DNA of 64,000 nucleotides from contig NC_083600.1 of assembly GCF_020882245.1 (NCBI RefSeq), forward strand, positions 23,250,001 through 23,314,000, in the 5' to 3' direction. Positions 48,613 through 63,889 of the stretch are shown in pieces. Below the pieces are notes generated by a model. It was not told the origin of the DNA. It worked only from the letters and a program-made list of their open reading frames with translations, and did no database searches. Source of the stretch: Rhopalosiphum padi. Lineage: Eukaryota; Arthropoda; Insecta; Hemiptera; Aphididae. The translations under genes and the position numbers were made by a program. Numbering within the stretch: the first letter of the stretch is position 1; each line of letters starts with the position of its first letter.

Positions 48613-51600
48613 GTGTTTTTTTTTTTATCAAACTCATTTTAATAAGATAAAAATGTATTGAAAATATCCCCCCTTTAAAAAAAAAATAGGAAGAAATCAC
48701 TTCAGTAAATATACTATAATAATATAAACAGTAATGAATACCACCACAGTCCACACATTATACAGCAACACGAACACGATTAGATAAACAATATATAGTA
48801 CTTTTTGTAAAACGAAGCAATCAATATATTGACCACTGCAAACGATGTCCATTGTGTACACACTGCCACACCGGTAGCTAGAGATACTCTCCAACGAACT
48901 GCAGCGCCTTTCTGTCGGTCTGTGTATTACATGCTACAAACGCGTATGATTGCGATTATATATTTACTAATAATAATCAGTTCATATTGCCATTCAATTG
49001 ATTTTTTATGACTGTTCAACGACATATTTTTATGTTGCTGGTATTTATGTATTAAAACACTAATCAAGATTGTTTGATTTATAAGCCAATCGATGAACGT
49101 AGGTATATATAACATGTTTATACATTTTTTGTTTGTGATTAGTACGATATCTATATTGCCGTTTAAGTCATGTTTGATGATATTTTAACGTTAAACACTT
49201 TAAAAAAATTCAATTTCTTAGATTCTGAGCAGAGCGACGAATGTACTGAATTTTAAAATGTCGATTTTATGACTTGTGAGTCTGAATAAAGACACTTTTT
49301 AAATTTTTATAGCATAAAAAACGATCCAATTTTCAATTTTAAGGAAGTTTATTGTTAGCAAATTAAATTTAGGTGGGAGTTTTAGACGTCAAAATAAAAA
49401 AAGACAATAATTTAAAAACAAAAGTTACTAATTTCGATCAAAATAGTAGATTTTGCGTCACGTCTGTATGCATGTAAAATGTGTATTCAACTCTTGTATA
49501 TTTTAAATATTAAATTTTAATTGTTAATGGTTTGTTAAACTTTTTAAAACTTGTTATTAATAATATCCAACCAATCTGTAGTGAATACTAAAACTTTTGT
49601 TGTTTATTCATTATTGAAAAATCTTAAAATCCATATGTATCTGCTAAAAATCGGACAGATTTATTAAATTCTACAATCCACGCTTCTTTCTTCTACTGTA
49701 CATTAGATGTAAAATATACGTCTTTAAATATTTCATTATGAAATAGATTGAAAATTTCTGAGGTATTGACAAATTTTGTCAAAACTTACTAGGTACATAC
49801 AACATACTTATTTATAACGATTGTGGAAGGATTTACATTGAATTGAAAAGAATTTCAATTAAACTTACATGACAATTTACGGGGAATTATTTATTAAACG
49901 GAGATTTCAAATATCTATAAATACCAAATAAACAATTTTTTCAAGTACAAATTCAAATACCTACTATGCAAAACCCTGTGATATTACGTCAGTTAACAGA
50001 AAAATGAAAATTGACAATTTGACAACATACAAAACAAAAAGTAAAAGTGACACACGCTGACGTAGTGACATCTGTGATCATGAATTTAGTAGTTATTTTT
50101 ACATTTCTTCTATCGAGGAACATGTAAATACTAATGAATAAGTTTTCTAAAAAACTAACTTATGTATTTATTACAATATTACATTGTAATAAAAGACTGC
50201 GTACCTTGCGACAGTTGTGTAACTAAATTGCCTATATAACACGCCGCGGTTTATCTAACTAGTATTCTATAATATATTATAGTATTATACTATTATACTA
50301 TACATACACTACTTGTGTACAGAGAAGAAAACTATTTTGAGTGAAAAAAAATAAAAAATATTTTCTCTTAATGAAAGAACTATTTCTTCCATAAAATATA
50401 CTATTATTTTTGTGGATATATTATCGATTGTAGTACGTGTATCAATTATTAAAATATTTGTGATTTGTTTATTATACATTGAGATAATTAAAAAAAATAT
50501 ATGATGATGTTCTCTAATAGTCTAACATTATAGGTAAAATTTTGACTAATGACTACCTAGTTGAATTGTCGTTGGTATACATTATAAGATTTTTGTCCTG
50601 TAATCAGTAAAATAATTAGTTTGTTAATAAATTATAACTGTGACTAGATTTTATCCGAAGGTAGTACATGACAGTATGACACACCAAACACTTGCATAGG
50701 TAAGTCATTTTGTTTGATAGATTAGTATTCTATCTATACACTATCGTATATGACAAATTATCTAGAATGTGATATATTGAAAATTTGATAAGTCATTTAT
50801 GTAGGTAAAAGTTGATTTATCAATCAAAATTATTGTTATTAGTATGTTAATTTCAACTATACTGTGCACTAAGTATATACTTTAATAAACTAGAAACAAT
50901 CAGGAGTGTTATAATTTATTTATCATCATCAATAGTTTATTTATTCTGTATATTTCTGTATAGTACGATCAGTAAAGTGTATAATAGGCCATCGCTTATA
51001 ATGTGAATCATGATTCCCAGTAGAAATTCAGTATACCTAATTAAGTTTATTGAGTTCTATTATTGAAAACAATGAAAACCCAATTAATGTTATTGTTATT
51101 ACAGCAATAGCAACACTTCAGCGACTAAAAGTCCTATATCCATCAATGACATATATGAGATTAGCTTAGATGGCTTATATTTTTGTTAGCCTGATTGTAA
51201 TAATTCATAACTATGATAATATTCATATTGAGTTAATAGGGGAGGACGAGCAGTTGTTAATAGAGAAAGCTGAAGCCATAACCGCCGGCTCCTCCTGTAT
51301 TCACACTAATGCTTTTGACAAATAATTGAGTACAAAACTATACAATAAGAACTTGTAATTCTTTATAAATAATGATATCAAAACATTTAAAATATATAAC
51401 AGAATTTATTTTAAATAAAATATTAAGAATATTTTATGATGAAAAAAAATAAAATTTATCAATATTCAAAATTGTATATGACTAATAAAATGTACTCAAA
51501 CGCTTAACAAGTAACACCACTGCATATTCATATTAAAACAGAACAATCTTCAAATAACATTTAAAAAGTGAGCATTTTTTCAAAGAAATTATATTATTTT

Positions 51601-53083
51601 CAATTGAACCTATCCAATTTTCACAATTTCTATTCAATAATCACTTATTTAAATGATAATTTTTCTACCTTTCAGAATTTCTTTCATTTCTAAGACAAAT
51701 GGTAATAAAATGTTAAAATATTAAATATATAAATACATAATATTATGTAATATGACAAAAAAATTGTCTTTAAAATAAAATAAGAAAAAAAACAAAAAAT
51801 AAATATTTTCATATTTATTGGAAAAAAAAGCATACAATATATAATATATAATATATGTAATGTATATATATTCTTAAAAATATGTGATAGGTACAGATTA
51901 ATACATTACACAATATTAATTTTTTTTGTTTGTTTTAATTTAAGTTTTCAATCTATATCAACTTAATATTATATTAGACTAACTAATAATAAAAAAAAAA
52001 TTATTTAATAACCACAAAATCAGCTTATCATTTGGGTAACAAAGGACGAGCCAGGTCCTCATTTAACATGAGGTTACCTTACAAAGTGACACATTGGCCG
52101 ACTATGAAGTGTACTGACTTATGTAAAAGTAAAAAAATCTAACTTATTATAAAACATACAAACAAAACTGTGTAAACGTACGTTTAAAATACACAAAATA
52201 TCATAAAGAAGATAATATATTATATATAATATAAATATATATATATAAAAAAAAATAATAAACAATAAAAATATATTGAACAGACTTATCACAACGGTAC
52301 TAAAATTATATTCTCACATAGTCAGTAAAAGTTTGTATTTATACCTTTTGTTTAATTTAATTAAAAAATGTTGGTACCGTCCTTATTTTCTTTTAAAGAG
52401 TTTAAAGCTTACTGGTTTGACTGATAATTTAAAAAATAAATTTAGTTTAATAAGAAAAACGTATATTTTAGTTCAATAACTTTTATATACGAATAAAGTT
52501 GATTTAATTATTGTTATTGTCATTGTATTATTATATTTAATAACAATAATGATATACATTATTTTTGAGTACATACATGCACAATTTTTAACATAATCAG
52601 AGATACTAGAACTTGCCAAGTTTTTATTTATAATAAGAAAAATTCTTAAATTAAAAAGGATCAATGTAATCAAGAGTACCAAACAAAATTTATCTGCAAA
52701 GTTTTTGTTGATTAAATTGAATATTATAATAATAAATATTAGACATATTTAATCTAATGTGTCAAATTAATAATTATCATCTTAAAGTTAATAAAAACTT
52801 AAGCTATATTATCATAAATATAATATTACAAAAAGGAATATTTTGAGGGTTGTTTTTGAAAATAATGAACATGCATTTTTGAATTTCAGACTTAAAAAGA
52901 CAACGAATTGACAACATTTATTCTTGTTTTTTTTTTGTGCATGTGTATGTGCATATGTTACGTTCCACAGACAGTTTATTCCAAAGTCACTCTAGACATC
53001 ATAATACCGCCTCGTTTACAAAGCCAGGCACTAAATAAAACAAAATTGTATAAATTTAAAGTTATTGTAAAATAATAACAATA
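48613..53083. other. gene-free stretch / BNIP3 3' flank
   Basis: About 4.5 kb of AT-rich sequence with no supported gene. The right part lies downstream of the minus-strand BNIP3 stop and may contain its 3' UTR. A small GC-richer island at about 52040-52115 includes a hairpin-capable AGGTCCTCAT/ATGAGGTTACCT pair. Open frames here are composed mainly of I, Y, K, N and F and look like composition artefacts. Confidence 0.5.
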
Positions 53084-56000
53084 TTATAATATAGTTCCAT
53101 ACCCAACACCAGCTCCCAGCAGTATGGATAAAATATTGGTCAGGAACAAAGTGTACAAAACTTCTTTGGAAAAGAGACCATCTTTGCCAACCTTGGCATT
53201 GCGCATACTGTATGTCTTCTTCTTGGGATGAATGAATTTCCAGTTTCTATAAAAGGACAATAAACAGTTATTAAAATAAGATAATTTTAACCATAAATAA
53301 AAAGTACAATTCTTAAATGATAATTGGATGCAGAGTTATATTAAAAATAGTAGTGATCGAATACATCAATATATAATCTATCAAACTTATTTGGTAAAAT
53401 ATATAATTTACAAGACATAATGATTTACTTATATTTATTATATACAATAGTTTTCACAATGCCTGCAAGCTGGTAAGAAAATCACTTGTCTATTAAAATG
53501 GCTAATACTTTTAAAATATTAATTGATAATCTATCTATGTATCAATTGATACATAGAAACACAAATTAACCAATGTTTGTCTATTAATGTCTGTTATTAA
53601 AAATTAATAATCTTTAATTGTATTAATAATAACTAATAGTTAAAGCAAAAATTAAAAAAAAAAATCAATAAATGTGTAATTCATACATTGTAATTTTATT
53701 TTTAGATCTCACATTGAAACAACTGGTTATATAAACATATAATATTATAAATACTTAGATTACTTTGATCAAATTTAAAATTTTAGCATACAAAATAAAT
53801 ACTTAATATTTTAAACTATTTAGTTGTATTTATTATTTCTCTAACTAGTCTAACCTAGCAATGAGCAAAATAAAACTCCTACTTCTCCCACTTAAACAAA
53901 ATATACATTGCCACAAATACACTTTAAATAATTACAAAAAATTATTAAAATGCTATATTTTTTAACCTATATTTAATATATATTTATTATATATAATTAC
54001 TTGGGAGGTGCCTGGTCTGGTCGGCTACTCCAATCCCATATCCAATCAGTACTCTTATCCAAGTTGTACAATTCTCCACCCTGTTAAAGAAATTACAAAG
54101 ATTATTATACATTTTATAACCAATTACAATATTTGATTAAAACTAAAACCATTTAGATTTTTTTCTTTAGTTATTGTTTTACGGTGCAGTTTATACAATA
54201 TGTTCAAGTTAATCATTGATAGAGGTACCATTTAGGGTTAATATCTATAAACTTAAACAATTAATATCCATCTAAAAGAATGTAGATAACCTATTGACTT
54301 ATGAAATAGATTTCAAATGATCATAAACTGAAAGTTATATTCTCAAACCACTTAAAACGTTATGTGTTTGTCATACATGGCAACTTATAAAAAAAAAATA
54401 GGTTTTTTTTATATCATCTGAATCAGCAGTAATTATAGATTATTTAATTAACACACATTATTTAAATCTAAAAGTAAATAATTTAGCATTACAAATAAAC
54501 AAAACAATTTAAAATAATTATTTTTTTAACATGTTTTTTTCTTCCACTAAAATTTATAACAAGAGTGAATAATGCAGTTTTTTAACAGTTCTTATTATAT
54601 TTAACTTTTAGTCACAGTGTATTTCCATATTATTATAACTACAATTCATATTTTATAAGCAAATTCGGAAAATTATTATTTCTTTTTGTACATACACAAA
54701 AAAGGACAGTTACTTAATATTAATAATTAGGACCGAATTAGGTAAACGACTACTTATAGGGAAAATAAGTTAATGTGATATTGATTTAATTTTTAAGTAT
54801 TTTATAAGTTTTTTTGACAATACTTACTTTGTTTGAATAATTTATGTACACTCCCCTGAGATCGTCTTCCAATTCGTTGTTTGGACTGTTTGGTGGTGAT
54901 TTTGGACTGAAAATAAGAACGAAACGATTGGTTAGAGTTAAAGGATAAATAATCTACTGAAATAAGTTTATACATATATTACGAGCTGCTATTATTACCT
55001 GCCCTTTATGGACGATTCTTTGGATAAGACTCTAGACGAAGAGTTGCTCTCTCTTTGAGCCTCTTTCAGCAATCTCAGGTATTCTTCGCCGGACGATATG
55101 AACGGCACTGGAGTGACACGGTCGGCGCTCTGGAAAGATATCGGTGATGCGCAGCTAGTGATATCAACCCAAGATTCTAAAAATATAACAAATTCATTAG
55201 TTACCTATAAATTATTTTTGGAATTCTTAATCATAATCGAGATCAAATTCATAATGTATACTATGATACAAGAGTCAATAGTAAAAACCTTTTAAAATTT
55301 CATACATTTAACAATAAGAAGTTTTGGTATATCCATTATCTCCACTAAATTCAGATAAAAATTAAACTCAATACAATAAAATCATTCATTACACGATTAT
55401 CGAAAAATGAAATTCCTATATAATTTACCATGGATAAACGTTTGTTTTCTTATAACTTGGGTAAAAAGAACACATACAAACATAATATGTGACTTCCTTT
55501 TGCACCGTAGGATGCCAATAATTTTTCATAAAACTTTAAATGTATTTTAGAATTTTTGAATAATAAAATTATTTTAAAGTAAAAATTAGTATAGTAATTA
55601 CTTCAAATCATGTAAACAGGGGTGAAAGAACCACCTTGTATGGCAATGTAATTTTATATAGATACGACATCGTAGGTATATCATTACCTGGTTTGATATT
55701 ATGTCGTCATCTGTAAGAGCGTAAGACTATACACTGGTGTCGTGGTAAAACTGTGTAATGGGATATATTATATGAGTATCAGAGTATGTATATAAAATAA
55801 TCTTAACGAAATATGTTTATCTTGTGTTTGGTGACCGACTGCCGTATATGGCCCGTCCCAGAGTAACACGATAACTCCAGTAGATTGGAAGAAATGCAAA
55901 ATAATATATATATATAGTTATTGCAAACGCAACGCACCTACAACTACCATACCTACGTACAAGCGGCAACGACAGCGAATAAAAATATAACATTACATGC

Positions 56001-59000
56001 CCACATTAATATCCACCTTTATCGTATTTATTTTTTAATTGTGTTTATTATATTTATCTTATTGTTCGGTTGTTATTATTATAATTATTCTAAATTGGCT
56101 ATTAGGTTATCGCGTAAAGAAAGGTAGTCGCGATAACCGATAAGCACCCTAAATTATTACAGTGGTTATTATTTTTGAAGAGTATCTTGTATATTATAAC
56201 TTCAAAAAAAAAAATTTATCTTAGGAAATTGTATAACAGAATACTATTTTTAAGCTAACAATTTGGCTAAATAGTATTATAAAAAATACATTTGTTTTTC
56301 AAAACATACACACAATTTAATTTATAAAATCTTGTGAATATTGTCTTGCAGATCTATTGAATAGTAAATATATAATTTCAGTATCATAAAAATATTGTAA
56401 TCATGCAAATTATATTACTCCAAGTTAGGTTGTGTGAAATTAAAAACGGTGATAATTACTTGAAATAAATTTATTTTGACGTCAAATGATTGTACGTCAT
56501 AGTCTATAACATTTAAATCATTTAAATAAACATGTAGGCAAGGGCAACAATTTATTAACGAATAATAAAAAGGTATATTATAGAGCATTTTGATAAATAT
56601 TCAGGGGGGGATAAAAAAAATCGTTTCAACTCTTTATTTAAAAATTATCCTATAACTAAATATGATAGCAGTACATACTATATATAATATAAAATATGTA
56701 TAATACACATTAACGCAAAATAAAAAACCTACAAATAACAGACTCAGGAAAAAACAAAACAATTTTATACGAACTTGTCCTTGCCTCACAACAACAACAA
56801 CAAAATGTTCACGACGAAAAAAAAATAGAAATCAATTGGAGCGTAAAAAATAAACAGCAAAACCAACACGTAATGACCTAACCATCGCATACAATCATAA
56901 CAGCCAGCCACACATGTGACATATATAACATAATTTCATAATATATATACTTATAACTATATATCATATCGTGATGATCGTCATACCACATAACAAGTGT
57001 CATCGTCATTGTTGTAAGCGTATAATATGAGTATGACGAACAGGGCGGAACGACGGCTGTATCGAATTTAGCAAAATCCACAGGGCGTTAACGTCTCCTA
57101 TCACGAGACAAACCGTCGTGATATGAAGAATAAGAACGTTCCGAGGCGCAAGTTACTTGTTACACGATATGTATTTACAATAGTTACACGCTGTATATAT
57201 TAAACACGTAATATAATATACGGTTCTTAAACGGACCACTATTTGGCATCGTCGTCGACAACAAATATTGCGTTGCGCGCGTATATGCACGCAGCCAGAG
57301 GTCAACTGCCACGGTATATACCGGTATATGTATAATTTGTATATACCTGCTATATCAAGCGTGTATGTTGTAGTGACGGTTAATAACAACAACACCGAAA
57401 AACAGGCTGTTTACGACTTTATAAAAAAACTAGAAAGCAAAGGGGTGAGACTAGTAAAAATATTACGTTGTAGTACGATAGTTAATAAAAAAATAATAAC
57501 TCTTAGGTTAGATAGTATTATTTTCTTGATTTGAGAAGTAGAATGAATTTTTACCAAACATTTTTTTATTATGTATAAAAATATACATTTATACTCAAAA
57601 CATAAAAATATCAAAATACCGATTAATATATATATATATATATTTTGTTTAAAAAAATAACTAATAGCGATTCAGAAACAATAATCGTTATTTTCGTTTA
57701 AATATTCATTCTTGACAAAATTCAAACTTTAAATGCTTATAAAGAGTGACATTTCGATATTTTTTGCTGTAAATATAACTTTTGAGAAATCTTGAATTCA
57801 ATTTTTGAGCTTTATTTAAACAGATAAATGAAAATAAAAAAAGACGAACATTTCATGTCTATACACCAAATAGTTTAAAAACTTCATTATATGGTGAAAA
57901 TTTCAAGTCTGTAATGTAGTTGGTGATTAGTTTTTCAGGTCATTAAGAAAAATACTAAAAAGATTTAATTAACTGATTTTCAAAATATCAACATAATAGA
58001 GATTCTTCATAGAAATCACCATTCATACATGTTGAAGGTTGGATCATATTTTCTACTCCAAAATGTGACAACAGACAAAAATTAAAATACGTTCACACAT
58101 TATTGTAAAAAAAGCACCATATTACCGTTGAGTTTGTAGACATTCGCCACGAAGATACGGTAAAATATTATATTAGAGTATTATAAATATAGTGATGATA
58201 GTGATGATACAAGTAAACACATAGTCTATTTATCGCGCGATCCTTGAACGTAACGATCTATACTTTCGTAATATTATGTATCGTAAAAACAAGATCGGGC
58301 CAGCAGCTGCACGTCCAATACATAAACAAAAACGAAAGATGTAATAATATTATGTGATCAGCAAACTTATTGTAGTAAACGTAATAATATAAAAATCGAA
58401 AACAACTGCAAAAGACTATACCAATATTGCCATATTGACTAGATTATTAAATTAATATACACAAAAACACATTTGCATATTATGAGGTTTCTTTTCGTGC
58501 CCCGTTCATTCGGTTAACATCGAAATCAAATTTATACATATTGGTTTTGTTATCAGACGATAGCACCGAAAATAAAGTGAGTACTTATACAATCTGCAAT
58601 TGTACAATGTGTTCGGTTAAATAGTTTGCATAAACGTTAACCAATAGATTAGTCGAAGATTCGTTAACATTTTTCAAGTACTTTAGCAATTAATATATAA
58701 TATACGATATTTTTAAACGCATATATCGTTGTTCAAAACAATACCAAATTATATAGTTTTAGATTTGGAAAAATATAGCACGAAATTTGCAGTTTTCAAT
58801 TTTAATCCAACTCTGATGATAGATCGAATTTAACTATAATAGTTTAATATAGTTTACAAGACAACTTTGGCTATAGAAGTTTATACGAGCGTAGTATTCT
58901 AATTATGATATCGATTTAAGAATTTTCGTATACAACCGCGGTATTATATAACACTAAAATTAGATTTGGTCAACTTTACTATACGCAGGATACCCTGTAT

Positions 59001-62000
59001 ATTGCAGTAATTGTGGTAAATCTGTAGTATTACACTAAACAATAAAAAGTATACGCACATGCTATGATGATGTATATATATTTTTTTTTATCTGCAAAAC
59101 AGACGCTTTGATGGTTTGTACATACAGTATAATATATTATGCATAATATTATATTAATATGAAAACCAGCAAACGACTGCCAACCGAATAATATATGACA
59201 GTATCCGGGCTCGCCTAACTTTTTAATCCGACACGCCTAATACTTTTTATCACCCTACCCACGCTTTCTGAAATTTTCGTTTATATAATATATATATATA
59301 CTTATATACATTTTCTGTCTTGTCAAAATTCAATGATAATTAGTGATTATAATATAATATATTTGGATATCATGGATTTTTTAGGGGTTATACAATATTA
59401 TTATTATTATTGTATATTTACTTTTAATACTAAATGAAGTTGAATTGTTCATATAATGGATAGAAGTATAGTTAATTATTTTTACTATACAACAGAAATT
59501 ATTAAAATTATATTTATTAAAAATTATAATTACATTTTAGACGACAACTATATAGATACATTTAGTTCAAATTGAAAAATTCATATACATACTTAGTTAA
59601 AATGAAATTTTTTTTAACAGCAAAATTATAACTATATCTCATATTATTAAGTTATGTACAGTTAAATCTACTATTTACTAGTAATTAATTAAGAGTCAAT
59701 TTAACTCTTCAATACAACTTTTAGGAGCGGCTGCGTAACTATCTAGGGTGCTAGAATCCATTGCCAAGTATACTCAACAAATCACGTGATACTTCCTTTT
59801 TAAACGTGTACATGCCTTTCAATTTCTCTTTAAATATATTAATTATGTTATTTTTTTATAAATAATTCATATGTTACATATTAATATATTATATAGTTTA
59901 GCATACACGTATATTATAATTTATAAATATATAACAACTAAAAAGTCATGAAATAAAACATAGATTTATCTATATGCACAGCACCCGCGCAAAAATTAAT
60001 TTAAATTTGGAGCCCTGCCTATACTAACTAAAACTATTCAAATTTATCTAGTGTAATGATATACATAATAATTGTATATACAAAATAAAAGTATTACGAT
60101 CGCGTACGCGACAAAATGTATAATCTCGCAAGCTTATTAGGTATTATATATATTATAATATTATTATGATCTGCAGAACACACCACATGCAGAATTGGTT
60201 CCTATATAGGCTAAGCGAAAGTATATTTTATCTATGAAAACAGCTACCGTAAACGTGCAAAATATAATTACACACACACAAATTTTGTTTTTTTGTTCGT
60301 CCGTTTGAAACTAACGCTACACTGTAGATTATAGCCACGTTGCCAATTCGATTTCGTTGCGTGCACACTTTTGCATTGCTTTATCATATAAATATAGTAT
60401 TAAAGTCGTTCGATATTTATAATATAGCTATAGTAATGTACATTAGGCCTGTTGCCTATCTTATAGATAAAAAAATGCCACGAGAGCGACATACAGGGCG
60501 GGACAGGCAATGTGCCTACAGCTGAATACTTGCATATTATTATCGATGCAATCACGATGAATTTTTGTTATACTCCTGTACTATATATTATTACTATTAT
60601 TACTATTTTTCAGCAGTATGTTTTGCTAAAATTAAAAATTGCTGGGGTTACTTCTTTAACACGAGTAATTTAAACAAGGTTATATAAATAATATAAAAAG
60701 TATTAAATTAATTATTGTACTTCCTATATTATAATATCAACCTTAGCTATGATATAATATTATATCGTAATATAATAATAAATAATGTAGGTAATAATAT
60801 AGTCTTATCGTTGATTTGATATATTATTATTTTCACGTCGTTTTATAAAACACTATTTCATAAATGATAGTTTAGAATTATTATATACATAATATATATA
60901 AGAACTCATAAATTTTCTTCCATCACGTAATTATATAAAAAATAAACTACAACAGTAAAGTATTATAAGATGAAGTAAAACGATGTTTTTTCTTTTGTTT
61001 TTGCGAATATTTGAAAGAATAAAGAGCCTTTCTTTTCCGAACAATAATCGTCATAATACTATATATACACCGGCGGACAAAGTAGAAGAAAACGTGTGGT
61101 GCGCACACTCAGTCAAATCGCCCTGTATAATTGGCATCGGTAGTTAGAAACGTTTTTAGTCGCACACGTGCCAAACACATCGTTATTAAAAAACAATCGC
61201 ACGGGTTCATATGAACCGAAATAAACGCTATTTCATGACGCGGATAATAAATAGTCATCTTATAGGTGTTCCGTCTAACTCCTTTCTGAAGGATGCGCTC
61301 TCTTAAACATAAATTTGCATCATTATAATGATATTTTATATTATTATATAGCATAATATCATCAGTTTCCCGAATTTTGAAATACACGCCTATGCTGAAG
61401 AATTATTTATTTTTCCAATCGAAAGTCTAATAGCGCGATATATTATATGCATATTTAATAAACACGCGTACTTGTAAAGCGCGAACAAATGAAAACACAA
61501 TACACTGTGCATTGACCAATAATAATCGTTGAAAATTCAAGGTTTTAAAGAGAAAAAAACCACAATAGTTTGAAGACAACAACTGAACAACAGCAGCAAC
61601 AACAACAACAACAACACAACAAGGTCTTCGACATAATGACAAGTAAAGCACACTAAGAGATACGAACGATAATTTTTTTAAGAAGCAACTGAAGCAAGCA
61701 TAAAATACTATTTAAAAAATATATATAATACATATTATATACTTGATAACAGATGAAGAATTACTCACAGTGTAAATATTCAATTAGATTGAGACGCATT
61801 TTTATCAAAACATATTTATGCAATTATCGTATTGAATACTTATTACTTTATTAGTTACTGCTTTTGCATTGTATATTAAATGTTGAGTACTCGAAAGAAG
61901 TCGAACGATACATTTTAACCAACACTATAATAATTATTATTAATTTTATACCTCACTCTTATAATATGTAATATTTAAATATTATGTTCAATTTATAACA

Positions 62001-63889
62001 AACACGCTTTTCTTCTTTTTTTTTTAATTTATAGTATGATATTTAATATTGAATATAGAATTATTGTTATTTATATAAAAATAATACTATTAACAATATC
62101 TACACTCTATTAGTATCTCTAAAAGAATAAAAATATCTAAATTAAAATTGCAGTCGTACGCTTTTAAGCAACGATAAGTTATATTTTAAGTATACCGTAT
62201 GAATTATACTATACAAATTAACACTAAACAGCTATGAATAATATTAATATTTATTATATTATGTAACAGTAAACAGTACATACAAAATACAACTAGATAC
62301 CCGAAAACTTGTTTGGTTGCATTGTAAATAAATAAACGCATGTATTGTAAATCCCAACAGTATTATTCGCTATACTTATCTCGGAACTCAAATAAATAAT
62401 ATTTATTATGTAAATGGTTAATTATTACAAAGTGTGTCCTTGGGATATATTCATTAAGTATTCAATAAACACACAATGATAAATATTCAAATTCACCAAA
62501 AACCACCTGATGTCTCATTCCGCACGGTGAACATGATATCAATGAATTTCGTTATGCGAAGTTAAGTTATAAGTTTTATTATTCAAATAAATTAATATAA
62601 AAATTGAGTACCTATAAATAGATAATTTTTTTTTAACACTGTATTTTTAATTATAATTTTCAACCAAAACATTTATAAATCATGGGCGTTTCAAAAGTGT
62701 ATTGCATAAATATTTATATCGTATTAATTACTATAATTTCCTAAATAAAAACATTTTATGATACAAAAAATTATTAATTTATTCTATATTAAGTATTTAT
62801 TTTTAGAGTAATGGCTTATTTTTCTTATATTCACGTTTTTGTATATTTGTAAAATCGTAAAATTATGTTTCTTTTTACAATTAGTAAATTTAAAAAAACA
62901 ATACCAGTCGCTGATGCGGTATTGTTTTTAACAATTCGGCACCAATGTAATATAATACAATATATATAATATATATATTGAGTGAGTATATATATATATA
63001 TATATATATATACTCACATTCTCACAACTACAAATTATAAGCCATCAACACCGAAATGTACAAAACAATAGTATAATATTCGTATGTATAATTATTATAC
63101 ATATAGATATACATGAATATTTATTTGTTCACCTATAATACTAGAAACGCAAATCAATAATAATGGCCAAACTGCTCGAACGAATCTGCTATGAATATTT
63201 TGTAAATTATTATAATTTAACAATACAAATATAAGGAAATAATAACAAAAACATGACGACTGTGATGTTTGTTTTTGCAAATCGAAATTCATAACGAATT
63301 AGCTAACATTAAATTATAATCGGATGAAGTCCGCGGGGGATAAGTGTGTCGAGTTGATTCTGTCCCACCACATTTACATCACATTTTCATAATTAAAACG
63401 CTTCTATAGAATGGCAATGATGAATATATTATTATTATTATATTATGCGTTGTATTATGTTATTCGCGTAGAGGGTGCTTTCACCTGAAGAGCGATTATT
63501 GTGGCCTCGGCGCGCGGCGATGTCTACGTGACCGATCTCACAAGACAAACATTATGGTATTATGTATTTATTTATTGTATAATAATATCGTTGTGTGTGT
63601 GTGTTTGTACCAGGTCTTTAACGACAGAAATATAGTTTGATGGAAACATTGGAAACACATTAGTTAAATATTATAATTTATAATAAATCAGAGAAACTAC
63701 GTGGATTAAGGCAAAATCTTGTTAATATATGCAAGGACTTATTGAATGTTAAAACTTAATACACGACAGAAACCTTCTTGCTCTGCAAAATTACGATAGC
63801 AAAAAAAAATATGCTAACACAGTATTGTGGTTACCAGAATACAGTTGTTCTTGGACAGTTTCTCGATACGGTAGCACTGCAGATAACAT
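53084..63889 (-). CDS. BNIP3: BNIP3-family mitophagy receptor, five exons
   Basis: Outer-mitochondrial-membrane BH3-like protein that recruits Atg8/LC3 to mitochondria. Minus-strand exons are 63889-63835 (proposed first), 55176-54999, 54906-54828, 54080-54001 and 53246-53084. They sum to 555 nt in frame, giving 184 aa (human about 194). Exons 2-5 are firm. ESWVDI (19-24) carries a W-x-x-I LC3-interacting motif where human BNIP3 has ESWVEL. DWIWDWSSRP (116-125) and PPKNWKFIHPKK (129-140) are near-invariant family signatures, then SMRN and GLFSKEV. The anchor at about 160-182 has overlapping GxxxG (LLGAGVGYG) for dimer packing. Only two or three residues follow the anchor, so the C-terminal tail is shorter than in vertebrates. 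The first exon (MLSAVLPYRETVQEQLYS) is supported by phase 1, an upstream in-frame stop, a donor CTG|GTAACC and correct placement of the LIR, but it lies behind an 8.7-kb intron. Confidence 0.9.
53535..53556. repeat. perfect 22-bp palindrome in BNIP3 intron 4
   Basis: The 22 bases from 53535 (starting CTATGTATCAA) equal their own reverse complement. It is isolated and has no arms beyond the core. It is probably chance in AT-rich sequence or a small cruciform site. Confidence 0.7.
62894..62929. repeat. hairpin with perfect 12-bp stem
   Basis: AAAAACAATACC, then a 12-base loop (AGTCGCTGATGC), then GGTATTGTTTTT. The stem has no mismatches and the loop is GC-richer than the surroundings. It could be the closed end of a foldback element. 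Confidence 0.7.
62982..63017. repeat. (TA)n microsatellite inside a perfect palindrome
   Basis: GTGAGTA, then an uninterrupted TA run, then TACTCAC. The whole 36 bases are self-complementary. Length is likely polymorphic. Confidence 0.85.

Larger units (their letters stand above)
55177..63834 (-). other. proposed BNIP3 intron 1 (8.7 kb)
   Basis: Gene-free and AT-rich. It has CAA/ACA-rich simple repeats (about 56790, 61590-61620), a GGGGGGG run near 56605, and moderately GC-richer patches at about 57030-57140 and 57240-57320. A 12-bp-stem hairpin and a (TA)n palindrome near 63 kb are listed separately. No open frame is supported as a gene. Confidence 0.5.

Noticed and set aside
48428..48754. 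Minus-strand open frame of 108 codons
   Set aside because: It runs antisense through the tRNA-Leu gene and is otherwise low-complexity; the tRNA explains the non-AT-rich part.
52276..52682. Open frames near 52.3-52.7 kb on both strands
   Set aside because: Rich in I, L, Y, K and N as expected from AT-rich noncoding DNA; no domain or splice signals.
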